A DNA stretch of 64,000 nucleotides from Enterobacter kobei (GCF_018323985.1 NZ_AP024590.1:744001-808000); one strand, 5' to 3'. Positions 14,336 to 23,359 are shown, counted from the first letter of the stretch. Notes: generated from the sequence alone by a model not told the origin. Program-made: numbers and translations.

Positions 14336-14907
14336 TGAGCACGCCAGATATCAACGGTCTGCTGATGGCACACCCTTATGGGGCGGTCATACTGATAGTC
14401 CTTTTCCTGGTGGTGATGGCCTTTCTGAACCTGCGCTGGCGTGAGAAAGCCAGCACCCGCCGTCACCGGCGATACCGGGCAACGGCGGGGCGGGTACTGA
14501 ATAAACTGACCCTCCTGCCGGGAGACGGGCAGCGTCTGACCTATCTGCGCAAAATCAGCCCCTATGTCTTTGAAGAGCTGTTGCTGTCTGCCTTTGAACG
14601 TCAGGGGCTAACCGTGGTGCGCAATGCCTCCTACAGCGGTGACGGCGGCCTTGATGGCCAGGTCATCATCGACGGCGAGCACTGGCTTATCCAGGCCAAA
14701 CGGTACAGTCGTGCTGTTTCCCCCGCACATGTTGAGGACTTCGACCGACTTCTCCTGCACTCCGGCCGCCGGGGGCTCTTTATCCACACGGGCCGTACCG
14801 GAAAAATGAGCCGCACCCTTCATATGGCGTCACCGCGCCTGCGCATCATCAGCGGGCAACGCCTGCTGGCCATTCTCGCCGGGCAGGACGTCCGGCAGTA
14901 TCTCTGA
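14335..14907 (+). CDS. Membrane-anchored Mrr-like nuclease domain
   Basis: A 190-residue protein with one N-terminal transmembrane helix (residues about 16-33), a basic linker, and a C-terminal Mrr-type restriction endonuclease fold: SPYVFEELLLSAFERQGL, then Asp107 in GGLDGQ and Gln120/Lys122 in WLIQAKRY, i.e. the D...QxK catalytic pattern of the PD-(D/E)xK superfamily. Genes of this kind recur at this place in PFGI-1 class transfer operons. Whether it attacks incoming DNA or trims DNA during transfer is unknown. It overlaps TIGR03765 and precedes a membrane protein and traD. Confidence 0.75.
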   Translation: MSTPDINGLLMAHPYGAVILIVLFLVVMAFLNLRWREKASTRRHRRYRATAGRVLNKLTLLPGDGQRLTYLRKISPYVFEELLLSAFERQGLTVVRNASYSGDGGLDGQVIIDGEHWLIQAKRYSRAVSPAHVEDFDRLLLHSGRRGLFIHTGRTGKMSRTLHMASPRLRIISGQRLLAILAGQDVRQYL

Positions 14908-14917
14908 GGAATCTTTT

Positions 14918-15406
14918 ATGCACATCATCCTGAACAGCCTGCGCTACGCTTTGTGGCTTGTGTTCTGTTTATTCCGTCATGCCGTTTTCGTGCCTGCCGC
15001 TTTCGGCGGTGTCTGCCTGCTCGCCTGGCTTGTTTTCGGCCATCCGGTCAGTGACCTGAACGACCAGTTGCAGAAGGAGGCAACGGCATGGCGCACCGCG
15101 CCGCCCGGACATTACATGTGGGAGGAATGCCCGGTGCCTGATAATGCGGCTCCGCCTGAGGCAAAGCCGGCAGCCTGTACCGTCACTGCCGTCTCCACAG
15201 AAACCGCGGCGAACAATTACCTGCTGTCATTGCGGGCCGTATGGATCATTTTTTTCATCCTGTCGAATGTTCTGTATGTGCTCTGGCGCTTACTGGCGGA
15301 TGCCCTGCGTTACCACTCCCTTTCCTGCAGGGAAGCCGGTGCCGGGAGGGGAACGTATATCCGTATGGCCGACGGTAAAATTATAAAGGAGGCAGACGAT
15401 GAGTAA
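14918..15406 (+). CDS. Membrane protein before traD, unknown
   Basis: A 162-residue protein with hydrophobic segments at residues about 8-45 (probably two passes or one long hairpin) and 104-127, flanking a periplasmic loop with two cysteines (WEECP, PAACT). The C-terminus is cytoplasmic and acidic. No family name comes to mind, but a short membrane protein directly before traD is a regular feature of these clusters and may help anchor the coupling protein. Its end overlaps traD by eight bases. Confidence 0.65.
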   Translation: MHIILNSLRYALWLVFCLFRHAVFVPAAFGGVCLLAWLVFGHPVSDLNDQLQKEATAWRTAPPGHYMWEECPVPDNAAPPEAKPAACTVTAVSTETAANNYLLSLRAVWIIFFILSNVLYVLWRLLADALRYHSLSCREAGAGRGTYIRMADGKIIKEADDE

Positions 15407-17498
15407 CCGTTACGTCATTGAGGCCCTGCTGCGTCCGGCCGTTGAGCTGAATACCGCCGTGGTATCGGGCATGGCGGCGTATGTCTGTGTGCAGGCACCC
15501 TGGGCTGTCGCTCTGGCTCCGACTGTCAGCTATGTCACCGCAGCCGGGTTTGCGGCGCTGGCCGTCACCCGCACGCATCAGGGGATGAAGATTATTCGCT
15601 ACCGCCGGAATCTCCGCCGCCTGACGCGCTATGTCATGAGTACTAAACAGATCCCCGTCAGTCATCGTCGCCTGTTTCTAGGCCGGGGGTTCCGCTGGAC
15701 GCAAAAACACACCCAGCGGCTGCAGGATACGCTGCGCCCTGAAGTGGCCCGTTACCTGCAGCCAAACCGCTTTTACCTGGGGGCGCGTCAGCTCGAAATG
15801 ATGACAGAGCACCGTCTGCCCTGGCTGGGTAAGCTGCTGAGTGCCGATACGCCGCTGAACCCGGTGCGGCCGTTACCACCGGTGGGCGGCAATCCGGCGC
15901 TGCACGGCATCGAGCCCGACGAAAAAGACGTCACCCTGGCTCTGGGGGAGCGCGTTGGCCATACGGTGGTGTACGGCACCACGCGCGTCGGGAAGACCCG
16001 GCTGGCAGAGCTGCTAGTCACCCAGGATATCCGGCGGGGTGAAGTCACCATCGTGTTTGATCCGAAAGGCGACGCAGACCTGATGAAACGCGTCTGGGCA
16101 GAGGCCCACCGGGCCGGACGCGGGGACGAGCTGTATATTTTTCATCTTGGCTGGCCTGAAATTTCAGCCCGTTATAATGCCGTCGGGCGTTTTGGTCGCG
16201 TGTCAGAGGTGGCGTCCCGCGTGGCCGGTCAGCTGTCGGGTGAGGGGAACAGCGCGGCATTCCGCGAATTTGCCTGGCGGTTCGTCAACATCATCGCCCG
16301 TGCGCTGGTCGCCCTGGGTGAGCGCCCTGACTACACGCTGATCATGCGCTACGTGAACAATATCGCCGATCTCTATATCCGCTATGCGGAAAAAATCATC
16401 CAGGCGCAGCTGCCGGCTCTGCAGACGCAGATTGAGAATAATCAGCAGGTGCTGGGAGAGGACGACGTGCCCCGTAACATGCAGGGTCAGCCGGATGCCT
16501 TACGTATCTGGGCCATTGAGGTTGCCCTGAGTTCAGAAGAGGGTAAAAAACTCTATGATCCCATCCTTGACGGGCTGCGGTCAGCGGTACGTTATGACCG
16601 TACTTACTTTGACAAAATCGTGGCGTCGCTGCTGCCGCTGCTGGAAAAACTGACCACCGGCAAGACCGCCGAGCTGCTGTCGCCGGATTATCAGGACATT
16701 GACGACACGCGGCCGATTTTTGACTGGGAACAGATCATCCGTAAAAAAGCCGTGGTGTATGTGGGGCTCGATGCGCTCAGTGACAGTGAAGTGGCGAGCG
16801 CGGTCGGTAACTCCATGTTCGCCGATCTGGTGAGTGTGGCCGGGCACATTTATAAACACGGTATCAATGCTGGCCTGCCGGGCGGGAAAGAAGGGAAGTC
16901 CCTGATTAACCTGCACTGCGATGAGTTTAACGAGCTGATGGGGGATGAGTTTATTCCTCTCATCAACAAAGGGGGCGGTGCCGGCATGCAGGTGACAGCC
17001 TATACCCAGACGTCTTCTGATATTGAGGCACGCATCGGGAATGCGGCCAAGACGGCCCAGGTACAGGGTAACTTTAACAACCTGATTATGCTGCGCGTCA
17101 GGGAGAACCGCACCGCCGAGCTGCTGACCACGCAGCTGCCGCAGGTGGAGATTTACACCAAAACGCTGGTCTCCGGGCACCAGGACACGGCGGATGTCAA
17201 TGCAGACCAGGACTTCACCTCAAGCACCCAGGACCGCGTCGGGACGGTAAAAGTCCCGCTGCTGGAGCCGGCCGATATCGTGACGCTGCCAAAAGGGCAG
17301 GCGTTTGCCCTGCTGGAAGGCGGGCAACTGTGGAAAATCCGCATGCCGCTGCCTGCCGGGGATGCTGATGATGTGCTGATGCCGGAAAGTATTGAGAAAA
17401 TAGCGGAGGAGATGCGGCGCAGCTATCACAGCGGCGAATCCTGGTGGCGGGACGGTCCGGCCCTGAACGTGCCGGTCACAGGAGGGGCGAATGGCTGA
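15399..17498 (+). CDS. traD: Conjugative coupling ATPase TraD (TIGR03743)
   Basis: A 699-residue type IV coupling protein. Residues 20-65 form the membrane anchor (VVSGMAAYVCVQAPWAVALAP... region). The FtsK/HerA-type motor has Walker A GTTRVGKT at 193-200, and Walker B with the acidic pair in HCDEFNE at about 506-511. An ICE-specific all-alpha insertion lies between about 320 and 400. It binds the relaxase-DNA complex and pumps DNA into the secretion channel. Although the relaxase is not in the window, this gene and the VirB4-like ATPase give the element the two main transfer motors. It starts inside the end of the previous gene and overlaps TIGR03747. Confidence 0.93.
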   Translation: MSNRYVIEALLRPAVELNTAVVSGMAAYVCVQAPWAVALAPTVSYVTAAGFAALAVTRTHQGMKIIRYRRNLRRLTRYVMSTKQIPVSHRRLFLGRGFRWTQKHTQRLQDTLRPEVARYLQPNRFYLGARQLEMMTEHRLPWLGKLLSADTPLNPVRPLPPVGGNPALHGIEPDEKDVTLALGERVGHTVVYGTTRVGKTRLAELLVTQDIRRGEVTIVFDPKGDADLMKRVWAEAHRAGRGDELYIFHLGWPEISARYNAVGRFGRVSEVASRVAGQLSGEGNSAAFREFAWRFVNIIARALVALGERPDYTLIMRYVNNIADLYIRYAEKIIQAQLPALQTQIENNQQVLGEDDVPRNMQGQPDALRIWAIEVALSSEEGKKLYDPILDGLRSAVRYDRTYFDKIVASLLPLLEKLTTGKTAELLSPDYQDIDDTRPIFDWEQIIRKKAVVYVGLDALSDSEVASAVGNSMFADLVSVAGHIYKHGINAGLPGGKEGKSLINLHCDEFNELMGDEFIPLINKGGGAGMQVTAYTQTSSDIEARIGNAAKTAQVQGNFNNLIMLRVRENRTAELLTTQLPQVEIYTKTLVSGHQDTADVNADQDFTSSTQDRVGTVKVPLLEPADIVTLPKGQAFALLEGGQLWKIRMPLPAGDADDVLMPESIEKIAEEMRRSYHSGESWWRDGPALNVPVTGGANG

Positions 17499-18249
17499 GG
17501 TAAAACGTCCCCCACAGCAGCAGACGCTGCCGGAACGCAAGCACGGCATTCTGTATAATCTGCTCTGGGGCTGGCCATGGGCCCTGGTGGGCGTGGTGCT
17601 GTCCTCGCTGCTGCTGAGCCTGCTGATTGAATATATCGGCATCGCCTTCTTCTGGCCGGAAGCCGGGGCGGCGCACAGTGAAGCGGTCATGAACACCGAG
17701 CTGGGGTGGCTGTCCACAGAGTTCACCCGCAGCCTGCTGCTGTCTGAACCATCGGTGACGGTTGTGCGCTGGGTGAGCACCGCCTATCAGTGGGCCTTTG
17801 TGGACAGTGGCTTCCTGGACTGGGTCCGGCAGCAGTATGCACACCAGATGCACAGTGACAATGCCGTCACCCGGGAAATCAACAGCTGGAGCGGCTGGCT
17901 TGCCGGCTACCTGCGTGAATACCTGCTGGCCACGGTATGGATCAGCATTATCACCCTGGTACGCGTCACCATCCTGGTGCTGTCCGTGCCGTTGTTTGTG
18001 CTGGTCGTGGTGGTGGCGCTGGTTGAGGGGCTGGGGCGGCGTGATCTGCGGCGGTACGGCGCGGGGTATGAAAGTTCGTTTGTCTATCATCATGCCAAGA
18101 AGCTGGTCAAACCGGCCGCTGTGGTGCCCGCCATGCTGTACCTTTCCTGGCCCACGGCAGTCTACCCCAATCTGCTGTTGTTGCCGGCGGCTGTTCTGCT
18201 GGGGATCGCCGTAACGGTGACCACTGCGTCGTTCAAGAAGTATCTTTAA
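17491..18249 (+). CDS. TIGR03747 (PFL_4697-like) membrane protein
   Basis: A 252-residue integral membrane protein of the TIGR03747/DUF4400 family. Four likely transmembrane segments lie at residues about 28-52, 145-180 (probably two) and 225-245. The periplasmic stretch between the first two contains WVSTAYQWAFVDSGFLDW, which is typical of the family. It is always found beside traD and probably forms part of the inner-membrane platform. It overlaps traD by eight bases. A 39-base hairpin and an antisense gene follow, so the first part of the transfer operon may end here. Confidence 0.82.
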   Translation: MAEVKRPPQQQTLPERKHGILYNLLWGWPWALVGVVLSSLLLSLLIEYIGIAFFWPEAGAAHSEAVMNTELGWLSTEFTRSLLLSEPSVTVVRWVSTAYQWAFVDSGFLDWVRQQYAHQMHSDNAVTREINSWSGWLAGYLREYLLATVWISIITLVRVTILVLSVPLFVLVVVVALVEGLGRRDLRRYGAGYESSFVYHHAKKLVKPAAVVPAMLYLSWPTAVYPNLLLLPAAVLLGIAVTVTTASFKKYL

Positions 18250-18259
18250 ATCAGGGCTG

Positions 18260-18298
18260 GACGGAGGCGTGCAAAACTTGTTTTGCGCGCCTGCCGTC
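18260..18298. terminator. Long hairpin between convergent genes
   Basis: GACGG, GGCG and GCAAAA pair with TTTTGC, CGCC and CCGTC around a CTTG loop, giving a nearly continuous 15-bp stem. It sits between TIGR03747 (+) and the FxLYD gene (-), a place where a bidirectional terminator is expected, but there is no U-tract on either side. Confidence 0.5.
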
Positions 18299-18339
18299 AG
18301 CAGACAAGCCATGAAACGACCGTTACTGGCGCGTCAGTG

Positions 18340-18693
18340 TCAGTTATTAAATACCGTCAGTTCTGTCACTTTGAAGCTGTCTGGCTTGTTGGTTATGCTG
18401 TCGTAGGGGGCCTGTAGCTTCCATTGCTGACCCGGCTCCAGATTTTCAGCCATCGCTGCCGTATTTCCTATTACTGCCCCATTCTGAAGCAAGTTGAATT
18501 TGACAATTACAGTCTTCACAGGCCCACCTGACACGTTTGTTCCCGTGCCTTCAATTTGCTGCAAACCATTTGCTGCTGTGGCGAAATGCAGGTCTGAAAG
18601 TTGGACTTTGCCAGTACCGTCGGCCGCAAGAACAGGGCCGGTAATCAGTGCAGTGATTAACGTGGCCTTCAGAACAGTCTTCATCATTTTCAT
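18340..18693 (-). CDS. Secreted FxLYD-type small protein
   Basis: A 117-residue exported protein on the opposite strand to the transfer genes. The signal peptide (VLKATLITALITGPVLAA) is cut near residue 24. The mature part has the beta-sandwich look of FxLYD domains (NVSGGPVKTVIVKFNLLQNGAVIGNTAAMAENLEPGQQWKL split around NLLQNGAVIG). Such domains are extracellular; the function here is unknown. It has its own ribosome site (AGAGGG) and a lower GC content than its neighbours, and it splits the otherwise continuous transfer operon. It may be a late insertion or a conserved ICE accessory gene. Confidence 0.75.
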   Translation of the reverse strand: MKMMKTVLKATLITALITGPVLAADGTGKVQLSDLHFATAANGLQQIEGTGTNVSGGPVKTVIVKFNLLQNGAVIGNTAAMAENLEPGQQWKLQAPYDSITNKPDSFKVTELTVFNN

Positions 18694-18871
18694 TTTCCCT
18701 CTGTTTACCGTTGAGTTTTCTTAATATCACAATGAACCTTTATTTACAGCTAAACCTGCCACCGGCACAGACCTGCAATTAATTTTGAAATTCCTGTTTA
18801 GGGTTTATCGCTGACCCGACGCTCCCTCTTCCGCATCCTGTCCGCACCCCTTAATCCTTCTGGAGGTGCGT

Positions 18872-19219
18872 ATGAACTCACATCGTCCGGCCATGCGGCG
18901 CAACCGTCGTGTCCCGGGCATCACTGGCCTGGTATTGCTGACCTTTCTGGCATCAGCTGCTGCACAGGCATCCGAGAAAGACGAGCTTGCGTCTGTTCAG
19001 CGTCAGCTGGACCAGGTTCAGGCGTCGCTTGAACGGGCCCGCGTGGCGGTTGCACAGGCCGACCCGGCTGACCGTGGCCGCTTTTTCTTTGATTACCGTC
19101 AGGCCACATCCGATCTCAACACCATCCGCAGCGGCATTGACCGCTATCTGGAGCCCTCCCGCGCGCAACCGCGTGACCCGTCTTTTGTGGCCGGTAATTA
19201 CCGGCGGGAGCGGCCCTGA
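18872..19219 (+). CDS. RAQPRD-family ICE protein
   Basis: A 115-residue exported protein of the RAQPRD family, named for the motif seen near its C-terminus (SRAQPRDPSF). A signal peptide (ITGLVLLTFLASAAAQA) precedes a helical mature domain of about 85 residues. The start is taken at the ATG at 18872, five bases after TGGAGG; the upstream GTG at 18866 overlaps the ribosome site. Its role in the mating apparatus is unknown; it always heads the block of small membrane proteins that follow. Its stop overlaps the next start. Confidence 0.85.
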   Translation: MNSHRPAMRRNRRVPGITGLVLLTFLASAAAQASEKDELASVQRQLDQVQASLERARVAVAQADPADRGRFFFDYRQATSDLNTIRSGIDRYLEPSRAQPRDPSFVAGNYRRERP

Positions 19220-19461
19220 TGCCTATGACATCCGAACAAACGAACGCGTTTAAAGCCGGCTCCGGCAGTCTTGATGTGAACATCCTTCATCTGCTCTGCA
19301 TCGGGGCACTGCTGGCGTTTCTTTTTTTATGGGCCGCGTGGGCGCTGTCGGATGTCTGGACCGGCTGGAGTAACACCAAAGTGCGTGACGCGGCCCTGGG
19401 GCGTTTTGCCGTCCGCACCGTGCTGCTGTTGCTTGTGTGTATCTGGATGTTTGCCAGTTAA
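19219..19461 (+). CDS. TIGR03758 small membrane protein
   Basis: An 80-residue protein with two transmembrane helices (residues about 20-42 and 57-78) separated by a short basic loop (TGWSNTKVRDAALGRF). It matches TIGR03758/DUF3262 (PFL_4701-like). Small two-helix proteins of this kind take the place of VirB2/TrbC-like pilin components in MPF_G systems, although which one is the pilin has not been shown here. It overlaps the RAQPRD gene. Confidence 0.82.
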   Translation: MPMTSEQTNAFKAGSGSLDVNILHLLCIGALLAFLFLWAAWALSDVWTGWSNTKVRDAALGRFAVRTVLLLLVCIWMFAS

Positions 19462-19495
19462 CTCATTCAAAACGTTAAGTCAGGAGATGAATCCC

Positions 19496-19882
19496 ATGCA
19501 CCATTCTGAGTCTGTTGTTGCCCGCCTGCGCCGTTTCGGCAGTCGTACGCTGACCCGCGCCGGTACGCTTGCCCTGCTGGGCTGGCTCACCTGCAAACCG
19601 GCCTTTGCGGATTTGCCAAGCGTTGAAGCGCCTGAGTCCGGAGGCGGAAGCGGGCTGTCGGGACAAATCAAGGGCTACCTGCAGGACGGCATTGTTATCG
19701 GGGGGCTGGTCGTGGCGGCCGTTGCCTTTATCAACGTTGCCATTGCCGCCCTGCACACCTTCACCGAAGTCCGCAATGAGAAAGCCACCTGGACCAAATT
19801 CGGGGCCATTGTGGTGGTGGGTGTGGTGCTGCTGGTTGCCGTTATCTGGCTGCTCGGCAAGTCTGCCGACATTCTGTTGTAG
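19496..19882 (+). CDS. TIGR03745 (DUF2976) pilin-like protein
   Basis: A 128-residue protein with a long signal sequence (to about residue 40, ...TCKPAFADLP) and two hydrophobic helices at about 60-85 and 100-122 separated by a short polar loop (TEVRNEKATW). The build (cleaved leader, two helices, small size) is that of VirB2/TrbC-type pilins, and TIGR03745/DUF2976 holds that place in MPF_G clusters. The ATG at 19496 is preferred because it lies nine bases after CAGGAG; the ATG at 19487 abuts the ribosome site. Confidence 0.8.
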   Translation: MHHSESVVARLRRFGSRTLTRAGTLALLGWLTCKPAFADLPSVEAPESGGGSGLSGQIKGYLQDGIVIGGLVVAAVAFINVAIAALHTFTEVRNEKATWTKFGAIVVVGVVLLVAVIWLLGKSADILL

Positions 19883-19894
19883 GAGCCTGCGACG

Positions 19895-20251
19895 ATGCAG
19901 ACCATTCGTTTTTTACCTGACCGTCTCAACAGTGAGCCCGTGGTGTTTCGCGGGTTTACCACCCATGAGATGGGGCTGGCAGCCCTTGCCGGCGCGGGTG
20001 CGGGTCTGCTCCTGTCACTGCCGTTTATCCCGCTTGCCGGCTGGGTTGTTGTTCCCACCGGCCTGCTGGTCATGCCGCTGCTGCTCGTCTGGTTCGGCGG
20101 CCGCTGGATGGCCAGGCTCAAGCGCGGTAAGCCTGAGAACTGGCTCTGGCAGCGACTGGAGACGAAAAAACGCCGGCTGGGGATGGGCAATCCGAAACTG
20201 ATAGTGGATGCCCGGGGCTGGTCAGTGAAACGTAACAGGAGAGCCTCATGA
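19895..20251 (+). CDS. TIGR03750 (DUF3487) VirB3-like protein
   Basis: A 118-residue membrane protein with two closely spaced transmembrane helices at about 27-50 and 53-72, and a cytoplasmic C-terminus with KPENWLWQRLETKK. Position and topology match VirB3/TraL-type proteins, which work with the VirB4 ATPase. It belongs to TIGR03750/DUF3487. The following gene begins within its stop codon region. Confidence 0.82.
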   Translation: MQTIRFLPDRLNSEPVVFRGFTTHEMGLAALAGAGAGLLLSLPFIPLAGWVVVPTGLLVMPLLLVWFGGRWMARLKRGKPENWLWQRLETKKRRLGMGNPKLIVDARGWSVKRNRRAS

Positions 20252-20907
20252 GCCGTTTTCGCCATGCGGTAAAAGACCGCGACCAGCATATTCAGACGCT
20301 GCGCATCGCCTGCGCCGTGCTCGCCTTTTTCCTTTTATTCACCTGTGCCGGCTGGATGCTGGCGCCCAGCAAGCTGACCGTGCATAACCCGCCGGATTTA
20401 CGTACCGGCAGCACGCGGCCCTGGTGGGAAGTGCCACCCCCGACGGTCTACTCCTTTGCGTTCTACATTTTTCAGCAGCTCAATGCCTGGCCGAAAAACG
20501 GCGAGGTGGATTATTCCGGCAAAATCAATGCGCTGTCGCCGTATCTGACGCCGTCCTGTCAGGATTTCCTGAAAGCGGATGCAAAGAAACGCGGTGACGC
20601 CGGGGAGCTCACCGACCGCGTGCGCGTGGTGTATGAAGTGCCCGGTCGCGGTTACCAGTCACAGAGCGTGACCGTACAGGATCGCGATCACTGGATTGCC
20701 CGCCTGGACGTGGTGGCCGACGAATATTTCCATGCCGAGCCGGTCAAACGCGCCCTGGTACGTTACCCGCTTAAAGTGGTGCGCTGGGAAGGTGATGCGG
20801 AGCGCAACCCGTTCGGTCTGGCGCTGGACTGTTATGCCGGTGTGCCCCAGCGTCTGGAGGCGGCACCGCCTGCACCTAAACCGGAGAAGTCAGGAGTGTT
20901 TCAGTGA
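20248..20907 (+). CDS. TIGR03746 (DUF2895) transfer protein
   Basis: A 219-residue bitopic inner-membrane protein: one transmembrane helix at about 26-46 and a periplasmic domain with PDLRTGSTRPWWEVPPPTVYSFAFYIFQQ, which is typical of TIGR03746/DUF2895. The topology resembles VirB8/TraE, the periplasmic scaffold of the channel, and its place before the VirB9-like gene fits. The 3' end overlaps the next gene by four bases. Confidence 0.85.
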   Translation: MSRFRHAVKDRDQHIQTLRIACAVLAFFLLFTCAGWMLAPSKLTVHNPPDLRTGSTRPWWEVPPPTVYSFAFYIFQQLNAWPKNGEVDYSGKINALSPYLTPSCQDFLKADAKKRGDAGELTDRVRVVYEVPGRGYQSQSVTVQDRDHWIARLDVVADEYFHAEPVKRALVRYPLKVVRWEGDAERNPFGLALDCYAGVPQRLEAAPPAPKPEKSGVFQ

Positions 20908-21857
20908 TGAGTAAAAACCCCCACTACCGCGCCGGGCTGATGGCGCTGTCCTTCGCCCTGCTGCCCCTGGCAATGCTGGTATCACGTCCTGCCGGCGCAG
21001 ATGAGCTGATGAAATGGGAGCGTATTCCGCTGCAGATCCCCCTGAAGGTGGGGCAGGAGCGGGTGGTCTTTGTGGACAAAAACGTCCGCGTCGGTTTTCC
21101 GCCGGCGCTTAACGGTAAACTCCGGGTGCAGAGCACCGGGGGAGCCGTCTACCTGAAAGCCGACAGCGCCTTTCCGCAGACGCGGGTGCAGCTGCAGGAT
21201 GTGGAAAGCGGCGAGGTTCTGCTGTTTGATATCGCCGCCGGTGAAAAAGGGCCGACTGAGCCGGTGCGGCTGGTCTACAGCGGTGATGTCAGCACGCTGA
21301 GTCACGCCGGCGATGCGGCCGGTCAGCCAGGTGGTGCAGACCGGGCTGCTTCCGGATCAGGCTCATCTGCTCCCACCGGCAGCGATGATGGTACTCAGGC
21401 AAAGCGTAAAAAAATCCGCTACAGCGCCCCCATCCCGGTGCTGCTGACCCGCTATGCCGCTCAGAGCCTTTATGCTCCGGCACGTACGGTCGAGGCGGTC
21501 CCGGGTATTCATCCGGTCAATCCTCATCTGCCCCGACGTGTCAGCACGCTGTATCCCTCTGAACCATTAACGGTCACGCCGCTGGCTGGCTGGGGTGTGG
21601 CAAACCGCAGCGTGGTGGCACTCAGGCTCACGAACACCGGCAGCCGTAAGGTCGTTCTGGATCCACGCTCGCTGCAGGGACAGTTTGTGTCCGCCACCTT
21701 CCAGCACCGCTGGGTCGGTCCTGCCGGCACGCCGGAAGACACCACCACGGTGTATGTGGTGACCGCCGGTCGTCCGGAGAGCGCATTTATTGCTGAGCCG
21801 TCTGCGCTGCGCAAAGCGGCCCGCACGGTAAAACAGGAGGCCCGCCATGCAGATTAA
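20904..21857 (+). CDS. TIGR03749 (DUF3438) VirB9/TraK-like protein
   Basis: A 317-residue exported protein with a signal peptide (LSFALLPLAMLVSRPAGA) followed by a beta-rich domain (KWERIPLQIPLKVGQERVVF at the start of the mature part), a Gly/Ser/Asp linker at about 130-165, and a second beta domain (PLTVTPLAGWGVANRSVVALRL). The architecture matches TraK/VirB9-type outer ring subunits. It overlaps both neighbours. Confidence 0.83.
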   Translation: MMSKNPHYRAGLMALSFALLPLAMLVSRPAGADELMKWERIPLQIPLKVGQERVVFVDKNVRVGFPPALNGKLRVQSTGGAVYLKADSAFPQTRVQLQDVESGEVLLFDIAAGEKGPTEPVRLVYSGDVSTLSHAGDAAGQPGGADRAASGSGSSAPTGSDDGTQAKRKKIRYSAPIPVLLTRYAAQSLYAPARTVEAVPGIHPVNPHLPRRVSTLYPSEPLTVTPLAGWGVANRSVVALRLTNTGSRKVVLDPRSLQGQFVSATFQHRWVGPAGTPEDTTTVYVVTAGRPESAFIAEPSALRKAARTVKQEARHAD

Positions 21858-23349
21858 ATCTAATGCCCTGGTGAAAATTATCGTGCCGGCCGTGGTGATT
21901 GCCGGGCTGGCCGTGGGGCTCAAAAGCTGCAAAAACGAACCGGCAGAACAATCTCAGGCAAAACAAAGCGGCGGCCCCCTGCATAATCTCTCGCCGGATG
22001 AACTGAAGGCGCTGGGTGTGGAAGGCGACACGCCGGAGGACACCCTGCGCACGCTTATCGGCCGGCTGAACGATGTGCGTGACCGCCAGAAAACGCTGGA
22101 TAAGCAGAACGCGGATTTGGTGAAAGAAAACGAGCGGTTGCGCCGACGCAATCATGACGTTTCAGGACAGGTGAATGAGGCCGTTAATGGTCTGCGCGAG
22201 CAGTACGACAAGCGGCAGGCGCAGCTTCAGAACGAACAACTGAGCCTGACGGCGAAAATCCAGGAGCTGACCGACAAACTCAAAAAGCCTGACACCGAGA
22301 AAAAAACGGCGGACAGCGATATCCCGCTGGGGCTGGGCCTGGACGGCATGGGCAGCAGTACCGGGGGGGCGGCTTCTCAGGGCAGCGACGGCATGATGTG
22401 GGTCGCGCCGACGGACCAGAAAGAGACGGACCCGCGGGACGCGGCCAGCGGCAAGGCATCTCCTCAGTTCCCGACTTCTTTTCTGGGTGAAAATGAGCTG
22501 ACCCGACAGAAAGCGGCCTATGAGGAGAAAGTGAAGGGACGTACGAATGAAAAAGGGGCGGAAGAGAGCGCAGAGCCGGTTTACACGCTGCCGGAAAATT
22601 CCACGCTGGTCGGCAGCCGCGCCATGACGGCACTGCTTGGCCGTGTGCCCATCAACGTCACCGTGACCGATCCTTATCCGTTTAAGGTGCTTATCGGTAA
22701 GGATAACCTGACGGCGAACGGCATCGAGTTACCGGACGTCGAAGGGGCGATTGTTTCCGGGACGGCCAGCGGAGACTGGACACTGTCCTGTGTGCGCGGG
22801 CAGGTTAACAGCGTCACCTTTGTCTTTTCCGACGGTACGGTACGCACCCTCCCCAGACCCGACGCCAGTAACAACGCCAGCGGGCAAAATAATAACGCTC
22901 AGGCTAAACAGGATACCGGCACCAGTGGCGGTATCGGCTGGATTTCGGATGAAAACGGGATCCCGTGCATTGGCGGCGAACGTAAGTCCAATGCCTCCAC
23001 CTATCTGCCCACCATTTTTGGCCTGTCGGCTGCCGGTGCGGCGGGTGAAGCGATGAGCCAGGGGCAGTACACCACACAGAATAACGTGAATGGCATTTCC
23101 GCCACCATGACCGGCGACGCCGGACAGGCGACGCTGGGGAAAGCCATTTCCGGCGGCATGTCTGAAACCACCGACTGGATCAAACAGCGTTACGGGATGA
23201 CGTTTGATGCCATTTATGTGCCGCCTGGTGCCCGTCTCGCCGTGCATATCACCCGTCAGCTGGCCATTGATTATGAAGATAAGGGCCGTAAGGTGCGCTA
23301 CGACTTCACCCTGCCGGGTGGCATCAGTGACAACGGCGGACTGGACTGA
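21847..23349 (+). CDS. TIGR03752 VirB10/TraB-like protein
   Basis: A 500-residue protein with one N-terminal transmembrane helix (about 10-26), a coiled coil at about 70-145 (RLNDVRDRQKTLDKQNADL region), a disordered Gly/Ser-rich part to about 200, and a C-terminal beta-barrel domain (about 235-500). Features include LGRVPINVTVTDPYPFKVL and FDAIYVPPGARLAVHI, as in VirB10/TraB. It would span the envelope and connect the inner ATPases with the outer pore. Its start overlaps TIGR03749 by eleven bases. Confidence 0.87.
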   Translation: MQIKSNALVKIIVPAVVIAGLAVGLKSCKNEPAEQSQAKQSGGPLHNLSPDELKALGVEGDTPEDTLRTLIGRLNDVRDRQKTLDKQNADLVKENERLRRRNHDVSGQVNEAVNGLREQYDKRQAQLQNEQLSLTAKIQELTDKLKKPDTEKKTADSDIPLGLGLDGMGSSTGGAASQGSDGMMWVAPTDQKETDPRDAASGKASPQFPTSFLGENELTRQKAAYEEKVKGRTNEKGAEESAEPVYTLPENSTLVGSRAMTALLGRVPINVTVTDPYPFKVLIGKDNLTANGIELPDVEGAIVSGTASGDWTLSCVRGQVNSVTFVFSDGTVRTLPRPDASNNASGQNNNAQAKQDTGTSGGIGWISDENGIPCIGGERKSNASTYLPTIFGLSAAGAAGEAMSQGQYTTQNNVNGISATMTGDAGQATLGKAISGGMSETTDWIKQRYGMTFDAIYVPPGARLAVHITRQLAIDYEDKGRKVRYDFTLPGGISDNGGLD

Positions 23350-23359
23350 GTACACGGCC

